This document shows positions 11,064 to 20,916 of a stretch of DNA of 64,000 bases, piece by piece (within the stretch, counting starts at the first letter, position 1; every line of letters begins with the position of its first letter). The position numbers and the translations under genes were made by a program. Under the pieces are notes generated by a model. The model was not told the DNA's origin, ran no database searches, and was given only the letters and a program-made list of their open reading frames with translations. This DNA comes from Grimontia celer. GTDB lineage: Bacteria; Pseudomonadota; Gammaproteobacteria; Enterobacterales; Vibrionaceae. The DNA lies in contig NZ_FIZX01000004.1 in the NCBI RefSeq assembly GCF_900055185.1, forward strand, positions 1-64,000, in the 5' to 3' direction.

Positions 11064-13330
11064 GCAATTTTAAAATCAGCATTATCGATAGCCCATCTGC
11101 CCCATCCGAACCTAAGACTGTGCCCATCCGCAGCTGGAAAATCGCCATTATTGATGATGAAGCCTCCATGCATCAGGCCACCACACTAGCATTGAGCAAT
11201 GTCACCATCATGGGTTACCCGCTGACATTCATCCATGCCTACTCAGGAGAAGAAGGTCAGCAGCTTCTCGCAGATAACCCTGATACAGCGGTCGTGCTGC
11301 TTGATGTGGTGATGGAAACCGAAGATGCAGGATTACAGCTCGCGAGCTATATCCGAAAAGAGCTGGGCAACCACGCCACGCAAATCGTTCTGCGTACCGG
11401 CCAGCCAGGTTATGCCCCTGAAGAGTCAGTGATAGAGAACTTTGAGATAAACGACTACAAGACAAAGAACGAGCTGACACGCACCAAGTTGTTCAGCACC
11501 ATTTGCACATCTATCCGCTCATACCAGAATCTGTATTCGATTCAGAAAAGCCGAGATGGATTAAAGAAAATCGTCGATTCAGCCGCCAACCAGTTTCAGG
11601 AACGCTCAATCGCCAGCTTCAGTGAAGGTGTACTGGAGCAAATCAACGTACTGTTCGACATTCACTCTGAAGGTATATTCTGTGTATCCAGTCGCCCGTT
11701 GAACCCACCGGAGCAACTGGAAAAAATCTACTTTCACGCCACCAGCAAACGCCACGAAGATGAACACATCGTCGTTGCCACCAGCCAAAAATACCAAAAA
11801 GCATTTGGTAAAAGCCTCGACAGTGTGGCGTTGGATGACACCTCTCACACTGTCATCAAACAGGCTTTTAAGGAAGGAAGAAACGTTATCAATGGCGGGA
11901 ACATCGCCCTGTATATGGACACGCCAAGCCGTTGGAAAGCAGTGATCTACATTTTCACTGACAAAACCGATGTGCTGGATCAGCTTGATCCTGAACTACT
12001 GTCTGTATTCATCCAGAATGTTGCACTTGGCTTGGAAAACACCAAATTCGTCAATCAGCTTTTTGATGCCGCCTTTATTGACGAAATCACCGGTCTTCAC
12101 AGCCGCCTAGGGTTTGTTGATTCACAAGCGCCATCGCTTTTGAAGCAAACAGGCCGCCTCACCCTTGCAATGATTGATATCGACGATTTTCATCAGATTA
12201 ATGAATCGCTGGGCTTTGACTATGGCAACAAAGTGCTCAAAGTGTTCGGTAATGCCTTAAAACAAAGCCTCCCAGCCAGTAGCGTCGTCAGCCGACTTCA
12301 CAGTGATGCTTTTGCTGTCGCTACAGAGTTAGGCGAAGCGTCATTGCTAAATGTACTTCAAACCCTTCAGGACACCTGTTTTGAAATGGGGGAAGGTGGC
12401 ACCTTCTACCTTGGTGTAACGTCCGGTATTTTCAGCGTGAAGGAGGATGGAAACCTCAGCAACATAGAAGTCGCATTAAGACGCGCCGAAATGGCCCTTA
12501 AACAAGCGAAATCCAAACGTCGTGGTGCCACACTCATCTTTGATGATGATATGGAAAAAGCCTGCAACGAGAGACTGAACCTGATTAACAAACTGCGTCA
12601 GGATCTTTCTGAAGAAAGGCTTTATCTGGTTTTCCAACCTAAGGTCAACCTCATTAATAATCGCATTATTGGGGCTGAAGCCTTACTGCGGTGGAACCAT
12701 GAAGAATTGGGGGAAGTGTCACCGGGTGTATTTGTCCCAATCGCAGAGGCCGCTGGGCTAAGCTTCGAGCTCGATACCTTTGTGTTCCGCTCTGCCTGTA
12801 AAGTGCTGGCAAACCATCCTGAGCTGCCAGAAATTGCCATCAACATATCTCCCTTGTCACTCAACCGTCGGGAGTTATTACCAATTCTAAGTGGCATCTT
12901 GCAACAGTATGGTATCGACAAGCATCGGATATCACTGGAAATCACCGAAGGCTGTTTCGTTCAAGGGGAAGGGTGCAAAGCGAATATTGCCAAGCTACAT
13001 GAACAAGGGTGGTCACTACACCTTGATGATTTCGGTACAGGGTATTCCTCCTTTGGTTATCTGCTTGATTTGCCAGTATCAGTAATAAAAATCGACCGAA
13101 TCTTCACTTGGGGATTAAGCAAATGTGACCGCTCAGAGCGCTTACTTGGTGGTATGGTCAATATGCTTAAAGGCATGAAAAAACAGGTATTGATTGAAGG
13201 GCTGGAGACAGAGGAACAACTTGTTTCCGCGGTGGCTGCCGGATTGGAGATGGCACAAGGTTACCTGTTCTACAAACCTCTCACCTTGGATGCATTCACT
13301 CTCGCCTTAAAAGAACAGGCAGTCGCCTAA
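11060..13330 (+). CDS. Response regulator with REC, DUF3369, degenerate GGDEF and EAL domains
   Basis: This is a 756-aa cyclic-di-GMP signalling protein. The receiver domain (about 25-150) carries the acidic pair Asp32/Asp33 and phospho-acceptor Asp82. A DUF3369-type sensor region (about 160-320) follows. The GGDEF-like domain (about 340-490) has HSDAF where the catalytic GGDEF belongs, so cyclase activity is unlikely. The EAL domain (about 510-750) keeps Glu540-Ala-Leu, LEITE, DDFGTGYSS (Asp656/Asp657), KIDR and EGLET, so phosphodiesterase activity is expected. The upstream kinase probably controls c-di-GMP breakdown through it. A weak stem at 13,343-13,370 follows but lacks a T-tract. Confidence 0.9.
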   Translation: MSNFKISIIDSPSAPSEPKTVPIRSWKIAIIDDEASMHQATTLALSNVTIMGYPLTFIHAYSGEEGQQLLADNPDTAVVLLDVVMETEDAGLQLASYIRKELGNHATQIVLRTGQPGYAPEESVIENFEINDYKTKNELTRTKLFSTICTSIRSYQNLYSIQKSRDGLKKIVDSAANQFQERSIASFSEGVLEQINVLFDIHSEGIFCVSSRPLNPPEQLEKIYFHATSKRHEDEHIVVATSQKYQKAFGKSLDSVALDDTSHTVIKQAFKEGRNVINGGNIALYMDTPSRWKAVIYIFTDKTDVLDQLDPELLSVFIQNVALGLENTKFVNQLFDAAFIDEITGLHSRLGFVDSQAPSLLKQTGRLTLAMIDIDDFHQINESLGFDYGNKVLKVFGNALKQSLPASSVVSRLHSDAFAVATELGEASLLNVLQTLQDTCFEMGEGGTFYLGVTSGIFSVKEDGNLSNIEVALRRAEMALKQAKSKRRGATLIFDDDMEKACNERLNLINKLRQDLSEERLYLVFQPKVNLINNRIIGAEALLRWNHEELGEVSPGVFVPIAEAAGLSFELDTFVFRSACKVLANHPELPEIAINISPLSLNRRELLPILSGILQQYGIDKHRISLEITEGCFVQGEGCKANIAKLHEQGWSLHLDDFGTGYSSFGYLLDLPVSVIKIDRIFTWGLSKCDRSERLLGGMVNMLKGMKKQVLIEGLETEEQLVSAVAAGLEMAQGYLFYKPLTLDAFTLALKEQAVA

Positions 13331-13464
13331 ACATTTCCTATTGCCCTGGTTCAACATCTGGTTCCAGGGCCCACTCTCAGCGCTTTCTTATTCCATTATT
13401 CTCCTCATTGTCACCCCCCTCGACGCTTTGATAGTTTAAACCTATCAAAACAATCAACAGAAAA

Positions 13465-13493
13465 CTCATTTACAAATGAGAATTATTTGCAAT
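13465..13493. promoter_or_regulatory. Fur-like box overlapping a perfect palindrome
   Basis: The core TGAGAAT-T-ATTTGCA (13,477-13,491) matches 11 of 14 conserved positions of the 7-1-7 Fur motif TGATAAT-n-ATTATCA. It overlaps a perfect 16-bp palindrome, CTCATT-taca-AATGAG (13,465-13,480). It lies about 30 bp before the ribosome-binding site of the DUF2061 gene, where a repressor could act. Iron control is an inference from the motif alone. Confidence 0.5.
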
Positions 13494-13523
13494 AATGAAG
13501 TCATACCGAATGAGGGAACTGTT

Positions 13524-13922
13524 ATGAAAAAGACCTTAAGTTTTGCTGTGATTCACTTTACCGTTGCGTTTACAGTCGCGTATGTACTGACTGGCGATAT
13601 TCTGCTGGGTAGCTTGATTGCCATGGTAGAACCGATGGTCAATACGGTTGCGTTTTACTTCCATGAAAAAGCATGGGACAACAAGTTACTGAAGCGTCTG
13701 GCGATGAATCATCCGGGCCGTAAAACTGCAAGTTTTGCTGTTGTCCACTTCAGCGTTGCGTTTGGTGTGGCTTACCTGCTGACTGGCGATGTACTGATTG
13801 GTAGTGTAATGGCGATGATTGAACCTTGTATCAATACCATGGCTTACTACTTCCACGAACGTGTATGGCAGAACAAAGAACGCTTGAGCATGATGCAACG
13901 CCAGCATCCTATGGCAGCTTAA
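13524..13922 (+). CDS. Membrane protein with two tandem DUF2061 domains
   Basis: This 132-aa protein is made of two copies of the same unit of about 52 residues (3-54 and 67-118). Each has the pattern K-T-x-SFAV-hydrophobic helix-LTGD-helix-EP-x2-N-T-x-A-Y/F-YFHE. Histidines and glutamates are conserved between copies, so the gene arose by internal duplication of a single DUF2061 domain. Function is unknown. The start at 13,524 is preferred over the in-frame ATG at 13,476 because GAGGGA stands 7 bp before it and the N-terminus then begins with the repeat. A Fur-like box lies upstream. Confidence 0.85.
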   Translation: MKKTLSFAVIHFTVAFTVAYVLTGDILLGSLIAMVEPMVNTVAFYFHEKAWDNKLLKRLAMNHPGRKTASFAVVHFSVAFGVAYLLTGDVLIGSVMAMIEPCINTMAYYFHERVWQNKERLSMMQRQHPMAA

Positions 13923-13946
13923 AATGCGGAAATGTTAGAGAATCAG

Positions 13947-13972
13947 AAAGGGTAGCATCAGCTGCCCTTTTA
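13947..13972. terminator. Bidirectional terminator between DUF2061 gene and M48 peptidase
   Basis: The stem AAAGGGTAGC/GCTGCCCTTT, with T-rich sequence on both sides, lies between two convergent stop codons. Confidence 0.7.
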
Positions 13973-14977
13973 TCATTCCGTCTGGTAGGTGTTTGCTGCC
14001 TCAATGCGCCCTTGTGTATCAGGGTGGGAGCTCAGCCATTGTGACATTCCACTCGCCTGATGTGCTTCGCCAAGCAAAGTAAACATTTCCGCCTGTGCAC
14101 TGGCATCACCATAAATAGTACTGAGGTATTTAGCCGCAAATTGGTCAGATTCCTCCTCATCTGCTCTGGAATACCCTGCCGTGGCGGCAAGTACACCCAA
14201 ACCTGTCATCAAGTCGATAACTCCGGTACTTTCGCCAGTAATCATTGCCACAGAAACAGAAATCAAGGTCGAACGCACCAGTCCAATCATCACATGCTGG
14301 TGATAAACATGCCCAAGCTCATGCAATATCACACTTTCAAGCTGCGCGTCACTCTCTGCCAGATTCACCAGCGGATCGAGCAACACCACAGTGCCATCAC
14401 TCAAGGCAAACGCATTGGGCCCTTGTTTCCAGTTGCGGAGCACCAGCTTAGGTTTGACAGGCATTGGAGGTAACATTTCTACCAGCGCATCAAAGCGCTC
14501 ATTCAGCGCTTGCTGGCGTTCGGCATCCAGCTCAGAAGCAGTAAACATTCTTTCGTCGAGCTGAGACATCACATGCTCACCCACCGCCATCGGGATCTCT
14601 TCGGGTAAAACTTGCGTGATCCCAGTGCTTATCCCAGGCAACCCGATATAGAAAAAGGCCACCATAAACAGCAGTGCACCTGCAATGGAAGATAAAATTG
14701 CCGTTTTGCTGCTCTCAAGGCGCGTCAGCCACCCTCGCTTTTTAGCCTGAATGAAATAGGGTAATTCAGCTTCATTATTCGGTATAAAGAGTTCACCATC
14801 GGGGAAGCGGAGTTGCAAAGGCAGATTTCCTATACGCTCAGAACGAGAGATTTCATTAAGTGCGCATTCAACGGATTTGCCACCGAATGTCAGGACGGCT
14901 TTAGTCTCACCCATGACATAGAGCTCAGCCTCATGTTTGCCTGACTCGCCTGCTGCAAACGCAGTACCTTTTGCCAT
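13973..14977 (-). CDS. M48 family zinc metallopeptidase, membrane-anchored
   Basis: This 334-aa protein has an N-terminal beta-rich domain (about 1-85), one transmembrane helix (about 97-118) and a peptidase domain. The zinc motif is His219-Glu-Leu-Gly-His223 in VILHELGHVYHQH, and the third ligand is probably the Glu in RADEEESDQFAAKY. The family includes BepA/LoiP-like envelope quality-control proteases. It overlaps the DUF898 gene upstream by one base (TGATG), so the two are made together. The substrate is unknown. Confidence 0.87.
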   Translation of the reverse strand: MAKGTAFAAGESGKHEAELYVMGETKAVLTFGGKSVECALNEISRSERIGNLPLQLRFPDGELFIPNNEAELPYFIQAKKRGWLTRLESSKTAILSSIAGALLFMVAFFYIGLPGISTGITQVLPEEIPMAVGEHVMSQLDERMFTASELDAERQQALNERFDALVEMLPPMPVKPKLVLRNWKQGPNAFALSDGTVVLLDPLVNLAESDAQLESVILHELGHVYHQHVMIGLVRSTLISVSVAMITGESTGVIDLMTGLGVLAATAGYSRADEEESDQFAAKYLSTIYGDASAQAEMFTLLGEAHQASGMSQWLSSHPDTQGRIEAANTYQTE

Positions 14978-16149
14978 CAGCTAATCCCAATATCCAAGTC
15001 GAAGACCTGTGACATTTCATCGCCCACAGCGGACTTAGCGCCATTTTCATCTTCATAAACACTCAGCGCATCAAGGTCGCCATGGATTGTAGTGACAGAC
15101 AGCAAATAACGGCTAGTGCGCACCTGTACCCAAGGACGAGCCAAACCCAACGTAAACACTTGAAGGAAAAAGTTACTCACAACCAACCAAACATAGTCTC
15201 GAGCTCGCATCTCGGACTTTAGGCGGTAATCTCCCGTTTCGCCGACTTGCATGCGACTGAATACATGATTGCGGGTACGTGAAACAACATATGCGCTAAC
15301 TACCAGAAAAGAAGCAAACATAGTTGCGTAAGTAAGAATAATGACAGACGCTAAATTGAGTACGCCACCGAGGTCAGATATTGAGATATTTTCTATATCC
15401 ATATCACCCAATTTCAGCGAAACAGGAAAAAAGAACTCAGCAATCGCAACCACAGCCGCAGATAAAATACCGGTACCGATAGACACCAAGAATCCCAACA
15501 GCATTGCCCCAAAATAGGTCCGAACATAAAAGCCCGTTGATAACTCCGCTTGAAAGGAAAGCCGTCCGTATCCATAGCCGTTGGCAAAGTAACTGGCGAT
15601 CCCTTTCATCAACCAAGCAAACATGATGAAACCTGCTACGAATCCGCCCAGAATAAAGACAAAAGTGACAAAGGCGTTCGTTTGCGCCGTGGCAAACGCC
15701 ACCAGTGCAATAAACATGATGACAATCAACGCACCACGGCCAAGAATAGCCGTATATGCACCAAGCAAGGAGCCTGTAAAGTTGAGCCGTACGTTTCGAT
15801 AACTGGTCATGCGGGCATCAAAACGAGCATTATTTCTCGCAAGCCAAGGTAATACGAGAAGACCGGCTAAAAATAAAATGCCAGAAAGCAGAGGAAAAAA
15901 CTGCCCTACCAAAAGCCAGATTATAAATGCGGAGACGGCAATAAGCCGCCCAATCAGAATTTGTTTCGGGGTGGCGTGATAATCAAAGCGATCACCGGCT
16001 AGTTCTGTGTTTCCGTAGAAATACTTCTTGGTTCTTACTTTTGCCCAAGCTGAATAGATACCGAGAGTAAGAAGGCTCAGTATTATATTCACAATCCAGA
16101 TACCAAAAAATTCACGTCCGGTGCCGTGAAAGTTCATTTTGTTTTCCAT
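14977..16149 (-). CDS. DUF898 (YjgN) family membrane protein
   Basis: This polytopic inner-membrane protein of about 390 aa begins with the family hallmark MNFHGTGREFFGIWIVN. A second half repeats related elements (YDYVWLVVSNFFLQVFTLGLARPW-like segment near the end). About eight hydrophobic helices can be seen. Function is unestablished. The ATG at 16,149 is chosen because AAAGGA lies six bases before it; a TTG two codons upstream is the alternative. It is the first gene of a two-gene operon with the M48 peptidase, suggesting a shared envelope role. Confidence 0.85.
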   Translation of the reverse strand: MENKMNFHGTGREFFGIWIVNIILSLLTLGIYSAWAKVRTKKYFYGNTELAGDRFDYHATPKQILIGRLIAVSAFIIWLLVGQFFPLLSGILFLAGLLVLPWLARNNARFDARMTSYRNVRLNFTGSLLGAYTAILGRGALIVIMFIALVAFATAQTNAFVTFVFILGGFVAGFIMFAWLMKGIASYFANGYGYGRLSFQAELSTGFYVRTYFGAMLLGFLVSIGTGILSAAVVAIAEFFFPVSLKLGDMDIENISISDLGGVLNLASVIILTYATMFASFLVVSAYVVSRTRNHVFSRMQVGETGDYRLKSEMRARDYVWLVVSNFFLQVFTLGLARPWVQVRTSRYLLSVTTIHGDLDALSVYEDENGAKSAVGDEMSQVFDLDIGIS

Positions 16150-16352
16150 GGTCAATCCTTTGCCAACTGTTTTATTATGGTTTTTGCCATCATAATCATT
16201 AAGCTCGATAGGCTCATCGCCAAATTAAGCAAGTGCGAATCAAATGGCTTTATTTTGTGCAACCCGGTGCTGTTATCCTCCGGGTTGCTTGCTTACCCAA
16301 AGACAGTAAGCCACAAAGGAAAGTGACACATTCGATGTAAAATGGAGACACA

Positions 16353-17261
16353 ATGACTACAGGTCCGGTTGAAATCAGATCGCTCGTCCGCCAACTTCTT
16401 CGCCATCGTGGATTGTTGGACAACATCTATGGCACAGCAGGCCTCACGACCGTGCAATGCCACGTCATGATTGAGCTGGAGCAAGAGTCTCTGACCGCTG
16501 AGCAGCTTTCTGAGCGTCTCAACATTGATGTCACCAATGCTAACCGCACACTGGCTATTCTCATCAACAACGACAATGTTGCTTCCACTATCGACCAAGA
16601 AAGCAATCTGCCGCGCTATTCCCTATCTGATGTGGGTAAAGAGCGTCTGGATGAACATCACTTTGGGATCAATCAGCAAATCGCTCTGTATCTGGAACAA
16701 CTGGATACCGATGAAATTGAATCCCTTTCCACATCACTGCACCGATATAACCGGGCAATGGAGCAAAGCGAACGCCAGAAAGGTTTTACCCTTCGCCTAT
16801 TGGAGCCTGCCGACAACGCAGCGATTGCTACTGTTATTCGTAAAGTATCCGAAGAGTATGGCCTGACTGCTGATAAAGGCTACAGCGTGGCAGACCCGAC
16901 TCTGGATGTTCTGAGTGAAAGCTACAAAGCGGAAAATGCGGCTTATTGGGTTGTTGAGCAGAACGGGAAAATTTTGGGTGGCGGCGGCATTGCACCTTTG
17001 CCGGGGGAAGTGGGTGTATGCGAATTGCAGAAAATGTATTTCCGTCCTGAACTTCGTGGTCGGGGCTTTGCTAGAAGGCTTGCGGCGATGGCCATGAAGT
17101 TCGCACGTAATCAGGGTTATCACAGTTGCTATCTAGAAACGACTGCCTGCCTGAAAGAAGCTATTCACCTATACAAGTCACTCGGCTTTAAACGTGTCGA
17201 TGCTCCACTTGGTAACACCGGACATACAGACTGCGAAGTCGCGATGCTGAAAAAACTATAA
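16353..17261 (+). CDS. MarR-type regulator fused to a GNAT acetyltransferase
   Basis: This 302-aa fusion has a winged-helix MarR-like domain at about 1-140 (recognition region [21 protein letters not shown]) and a GNAT domain at about 148-300. The acetyl-CoA loop is in the segment [19 protein letters not shown], followed by the usual [20 protein letters not shown]. The fusion is widespread in bacteria; substrate and operator are not known. It is a monocistronic unit ended by a strong terminator shared with rraB. Confidence 0.9.
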   Translation: MTTGPVEIRSLVRQLLRHRGLLDNIYGTAGLTTVQCHVMIELEQESLTAEQLSERLNIDVTNANRTLAILINNDNVASTIDQESNLPRYSLSDVGKERLDEHHFGINQQIALYLEQLDTDEIESLSTSLHRYNRAMEQSERQKGFTLRLLEPADNAAIATVIRKVSEEYGLTADKGYSVADPTLDVLSESYKAENAAYWVVEQNGKILGGGGIAPLPGEVGVCELQKMYFRPELRGRGFARRLAAMAMKFARNQGYHSCYLETTACLKEAIHLYKSLGFKRVDAPLGNTGHTDCEVAMLKKL

Positions 17262-17279
17262 GTCACCAATTAACAGAAA

Positions 17280-17317
17280 CAAAAAAGCCGGAGTCTTTAA
17301 CGCTCCGGCTTTCTTTT
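17280..17317. terminator. Terminator between GNAT gene and rraB
   Basis: The perfect stem AGCCGGAG/CTCCGGCT has an A-run before and a T-run after. The genes converge here, so it can act in both directions. Confidence 0.85.
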
Positions 17318-17329
17318 CGGCAAAGACAA

Positions 17330-17728
17330 TTAATCGTCTTCTTCCAGTTCACCCTCTTCCTCGGCGTCTTCTTCGTCCGACTCAAAGTAAGTGCCCCAGC
17401 CGTCGTAATCGATGCTGAATTTCTCAGCCAGCTTCACCAGTTTCTCGACCTGTTCGTCAATGCGGTCTGCATCAAGCGCAGATTCCATCACCGCATCAAA
17501 GCAGATCACTGTGGAGCCGTCTTCCAGTTCAAGCTCTTCCGCTTCCAGCACTTCAAAGCCCATTTTGAACGCTTCTACTGCCGCGCCTTCAAGCTCTGCA
17601 AAGCTGTCTGCAGACAGGTGGTGCTCAATGGTGTACAGCGCATCAGGATCGCTACCATCTTCCAACAGGGCTTCAATGATTTCACGGGTTTCCGCTTTTT
17701 GTTCTTCAATAATGTCAGCGTAAGACAT
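17330..17728 (-). CDS. rraB: Ribonuclease E inhibitor RraB
   Basis: This small acidic protein of 132 aa binds RNase E and alters degradosome composition and mRNA decay. It matches RraB in the N-terminal block, the central [19 protein letters not shown] region, the segment ending [10 protein letters not shown] (about 118) and a very acidic tail. GGAGTGATCT precedes the ATG. Confidence 0.95.
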   Translation of the reverse strand: MSYADIIEEQKAETREIIEALLEDGSDPDALYTIEHHLSADSFAELEGAAVEAFKMGFEVLEAEELELEDGSTVICFDAVMESALDADRIDEQVEKLVKLAEKFSIDYDGWGTYFESDEEDAEEEGELEEDD

Positions 17729-18242
17729 CAGATCACTCCAGGCACTTAATTAACGGCAGAACTATGGCATGGATTGGCATGGTTTACCACGCCAATTTCC
17801 CACACTCCCCACATGTTAATTAAAAGTAAAATTGACCTTATCGAACAAGGTTGTCATTATTTGAGAACAGGGCAATTACAACACAAGATGCTGGATATAA
17901 TTAAAAACACCTAATCTTGCGCCAATAAAACCCTTAATTATGGAATAGTGTGCATTTTTATCGCATAGATAAGCACCGATAGATGCATGGCGGGCTCTCC
18001 CACTCGGCGAAGATCGAGCAATCCAAGGTTAGTCCTCATGCAAAAAGGTAAATGGATTTACGACAAATTTTCAGGCGTCTCTACTATCCGACGTCACGAA
18101 TACAGAATTCTGTCGCTTTATCTCCATTTTCCCCATCGTTCCTGCTGCGCATTGACATGACCAAGAGACAACGTCTCTCAGCAGCTCATGTCGCACAAGG
18201 CTAAACGGTGGAGGTTAATAAAAATTCAAGAGAGAAACGATC
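17729..18242. other. 514-bp intergenic region between rraB and arcA
   Basis: This is a divergent promoter region. It is A/T-rich in its middle (about 17,810-17,960) and contains no ORF with a good ribosome-binding site and no convincing terminator. The size suggests long-range control of arcA, as expected for an oxygen- or arginine-controlled gene, but I cannot name a site with confidence. Confidence 0.5.
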
Positions 18243-19463
18243 ATGAGTCAGCTATATGTGGGATCTGAAGTTGGTCAGTTGAAGCGTGTAATGCTTCATC
18301 GACCAGAACGAGCGCTAAACCACCTTACGCCGTCTAACTACAAAGACCTGTTGTTTGATGATGTACTTGCCGTGGAACGTGCCGGCGAGGAGCACGATCA
18401 ATTCGCGCAAACCCTGCGTGACCAGGGCGTTGAAGTGCTGTTATTGCACGATCTTCTGGCCCAAACATTAGAAGTGCCGGAAGCCAAAACCTGGTTGCTC
18501 AAAACCCAGGTGGGCGAATACCGTCTTGGTTACCAGTTCGCCCATGATGTGCGAAGCTATTTAAAGAGCCTGAGTAACGAAGAGTTAGCACACATCCTTC
18601 TCGGCGGTTTGAGCTATATCGATTTTCCAAACCATTCAGCGTCGATGATGCAGGCAATGCACGAACGCATGGATTTCATCATCGACCCTCTGCCGAACCA
18701 CTTGTTTACCCGTGACACTTCATGCTGGGTATATGGTGGCGTGTCCTTAAATCCAATGGCGATGCCTGCCCGTCAGCGTGAAACCAACCACCTGCGCGCT
18801 ATTTACCGCTGGCACCCTCTGTTCGCGGGTCAGGACTTCATTACTTATCTTGGCGATGAACAGCGCGACTACGACAATGCCATGGTCGAAGGCGGTGATG
18901 TGCTGGTTATCGGCAACGGTGCAGTTCTGGTGGGCATGTCTGAGCGCACAACACCACAAGGTGTCGAAGCGCTGGCACGTAGCCTGTTTGCTAATGGTCA
19001 GGCAAAAGAAGTGATTGCCATTAACCTACCAAAGCACCGCTCCTGCATGCACTTGGATACCGTGATGACCCACATGGACATCGACACTTTCTCTGTGTAT
19101 CCACAAGTGATGCGTAAAGACCTGCAAAGCTGGCGTCTTATCAACAAAGGCAATGGCGATGTGGAAGTGAAAGAAGCTGACTATTTCCTGCATGCCATCG
19201 AAAAAGCGCTGGAATTACCTCAGCTCAATATCATCACCACCGGTGGTGACAGCTTTGAAGCCGAACGCGAACAGTGGAACGATGCCAACAACGTGCTGAC
19301 CGTGCGCCCAGGCGTGGTGATTGGTTATGAAGGCAACGTATACACCAATGAAAAATACGACAAAGCGGGCATCACCGTCCTGCCTATCCCGGGCGATCAA
19401 CTTGGCCGCGGTCGTGGCGGTGCACGCTGCATGAGCTGCCCTATCGAACGCGAAGGGCTTTAA
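18243..19463 (+). CDS. arcA: Arginine deiminase
   Basis: This 406-aa enzyme hydrolyses arginine to citrulline and ammonia, the first step of the arginine deiminase route. It starts [22 protein letters not shown]. The guanidinium-handling segments FTRDTSCW and [10 protein letters not shown] are present, and the C-terminal [13 protein letters not shown] places the catalytic cysteine at Cys396. argF follows 220 bp downstream with its own ARG boxes. No carbamate kinase (arcC) and no arginine-ornithine antiporter (arcD) is next to it. Confidence 0.96.
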   Translation: MSQLYVGSEVGQLKRVMLHRPERALNHLTPSNYKDLLFDDVLAVERAGEEHDQFAQTLRDQGVEVLLLHDLLAQTLEVPEAKTWLLKTQVGEYRLGYQFAHDVRSYLKSLSNEELAHILLGGLSYIDFPNHSASMMQAMHERMDFIIDPLPNHLFTRDTSCWVYGGVSLNPMAMPARQRETNHLRAIYRWHPLFAGQDFITYLGDEQRDYDNAMVEGGDVLVIGNGAVLVGMSERTTPQGVEALARSLFANGQAKEVIAINLPKHRSCMHLDTVMTHMDIDTFSVYPQVMRKDLQSWRLINKGNGDVEVKEADYFLHAIEKALELPQLNIITTGGDSFEAEREQWNDANNVLTVRPGVVIGYEGNVYTNEKYDKAGITVLPIPGDQLGRGRGGARCMSCPIEREGL

Positions 19464-19500
19464 AAAGCAACCGAACTCTCCCACTCTCCTTAACCGAACG

Positions 19501-19529
19501 AGCCACCTCATTGCGAGGTGGCTTTTTTC
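19501..19529 (+). terminator. Terminator after arcA
   Basis: The perfect 9-bp stem AGCCACCTC/GAGGTGGCT is followed by TTTTTT. It separates arcA transcription from argF. Confidence 0.88.
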
Positions 19530-19559
19530 GTTTCTCCGGGAAAATGTCGACCAAACACA

Positions 19560-19598
19560 AATAAATATTTATTCAAAGGGGTTGAATTAATACTCACA
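19560..19598. promoter_or_regulatory. Tandem ARG boxes (ArgR operator) before argF
   Basis: Two 18-bp boxes are separated by exactly 3 bp, the spacing known for ArgR hexamer operators. The cores are TAAATATTTATTCA (19,562-19,575) and TGAATTAATACTCA (19,583-19,596). Each differs from the TGAAT-w4-ATTCA consensus at one position. They lie about 85-120 bp before argF and just after the arcA terminator, so arginine repression of argF is likely. Confidence 0.75.
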
Positions 19599-19683
19599 AA
19601 TAAGTCAGAATCGTGACTAATATCAAAGTGACGAAAATATAAGTCACATCGCAGTAAACGGATTTTTAGAAAGGGACCTCAAC

Positions 19684-20688
19684 ATGGCATTTAATCTGCG
19701 TAACCGGAACTTTCTCAAGCTGCTGGATTTCACACCAAAAGAAATCGCGCACCTGCTGGATCTCTCCGCAGAGTTGAAGAAAGCTAAATACGGTGGCTAT
19801 GAGCAGCCTCGTCTGAAAGGCAAGAACATTGCCCTGATCTTCGAGAAAGCTTCTACCCGCACGCGATGTGCCTTCGAAGTTGCCGCCTTTGACCAAGGCG
19901 CACAGGTTTCCTATATCGGCCCATCTGGCTCGCAGATCGGTCACAAAGAGTCGATGAAAGACACTGCGCGTGTTCTTGGCCGTATGTATGACGGCATCCA
20001 ATATCGCGGTTTCGGCCAGTCTATCGTTGAAGAGTTGGGCCAATTTGCAGGTGTTCCGGTTTGGAATGGTCTGACTGATGAATTCCATCCAACGCAGATC
20101 CTGGCAGATTTCCTCACCATGCTTGAGCACGGTCAGGGCAAAAAGCTTTCCGAAATGAAGTTTGCTTACCTTGGCGATGCACGCAACAACATGGGTAACT
20201 CCCTGATGGTGGGTGCAGCAAAGATGGGCATGGATATCCGTCTGGTTGCCCCAAGTCAGTTCTGGCCGGAAGAAGCGCTGGTTGAAGAGTGTCAGGCGAT
20301 AGCCGCCAAGACTGGTGCACAAATTACCCTGACAGAAAGCGTGGAAGAAGGCGTTCAGGGCTGTGATTTCCTTTACACCGACGTGTGGGTTTCCATGGGT
20401 GAATCTAAAGAAGCCTGGGACGAGCGTGTTGCCATGATGAAGCCTTATCAGGTCAATATGGATATGATCAAAGCCACCGGTAATCCAGACGTCAAATTCA
20501 TGCACTGCCTGCCAGCGTTCCACAATGATGAAACCACCATTGGTGCAGAAGTAGCAGAGAAATACGGCATGAAAGGGCTCGAAGTCACCGAGGACGTCTT
20601 CGAATCTGAATACTCCATCGTGTTTGATGAAGCAGAAAACCGTATGCACACCATCAAAGCAGTGATGGTAGCCACGCTGGGTAGTTAA
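19684..20688 (+). CDS. argF: Ornithine carbamoyltransferase
   Basis: This 334-aa enzyme makes citrulline from ornithine and carbamoyl phosphate, or runs in reverse in the deiminase pathway. The carbamoyl-phosphate motif [12 protein letters not shown] (about 55), the ornithine-binding FHPTQ segment and HCLPAFHN are intact. ArgR boxes upstream point to biosynthetic control. Its position between arcA and pyrB places three users or producers of carbamoyl phosphate side by side. Confidence 0.96.
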   Translation: MAFNLRNRNFLKLLDFTPKEIAHLLDLSAELKKAKYGGYEQPRLKGKNIALIFEKASTRTRCAFEVAAFDQGAQVSYIGPSGSQIGHKESMKDTARVLGRMYDGIQYRGFGQSIVEELGQFAGVPVWNGLTDEFHPTQILADFLTMLEHGQGKKLSEMKFAYLGDARNNMGNSLMVGAAKMGMDIRLVAPSQFWPEEALVEECQAIAAKTGAQITLTESVEEGVQGCDFLYTDVWVSMGESKEAWDERVAMMKPYQVNMDMIKATGNPDVKFMHCLPAFHNDETTIGAEVAEKYGMKGLEVTEDVFESEYSIVFDEAENRMHTIKAVMVATLGS

Positions 20689-20708
20689 CCCTATTACATC
20701 GCTCCATG

Positions 20709-20738
20709 AAGCCGCGCACCTGCGCGGCTTTTTATTTT
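20709..20738 (+). terminator. Terminator after argF
   Basis: The stem AAGCCGCGC/GCGCGGCTT is followed by TTTATTTTAT, 20 bp past the argF stop. Confidence 0.88.
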
Positions 20739-20758
20739 ATACCGCTATTCGCTCTGCC

Positions 20759-20786
20759 TTGCACCGGACAAAAATGGGCGTATAAT
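20759..20786 (+). promoter_or_regulatory. Promoter of the pyrL-pyrB-pyrI operon
   Basis: TTGCAC (20,759-20,764) and TATAAT (20,781-20,786) are spaced by 16 bp. The predicted transcript would start near 20,793, about 25 nt before the leader peptide ATG. Confidence 0.75.
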
Positions 20787-20817
20787 CCTTCGCAATTTGT
20801 CAAAAAAACGAATCGGA

Positions 20818-20916
20818 ATGCCAACATTAGCGACACAACTGACTGCTAAAACCTGCCGAATCTCGGCACTGGCGCCGTTTTTTGTTTTTACTGGATTCTC
20901 AAGAAAAGCCTCCTGA
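20818..20916 (+). CDS. pyrL: pyrBI operon leader peptide (pyrL-like)
   Basis: This 32-codon ORF, starting [13 protein letters not shown] and ending [12 protein letters not shown], lies between the promoter and pyrB. Its codons cross a U-rich stretch (GTTTTTTGTTTTT, 20,877-20,889), and its TGA stop (20,914-20,916) lies inside the attenuator hairpin. These are the defining features of UTP-sensing attenuation in enteric pyrBI: when UTP is low, RNA polymerase stalls in the U-run, the ribosome catches up and blocks the terminator. The sequence is not similar to E. coli PyrL and the ribosome-binding site (CGGA next to the ATG) is weak. Confidence 0.75.
   Translation: MPTLATQLTAKTCRISALAPFFVFTGFSRKAS

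Noticed and set aside
13343-13370. Terminator after the REC-GGDEF-EAL gene
   Set aside because: The GCCCTGG/CCAGGGC stem has a 14-nt loop and no T-tract.
17833-17850. FNR/ANR-type box upstream of arcA (TTGACCTTATCGAA)
   Set aside because: It matches the TTGAT-N4-ATCAA consensus too poorly in both half-sites.
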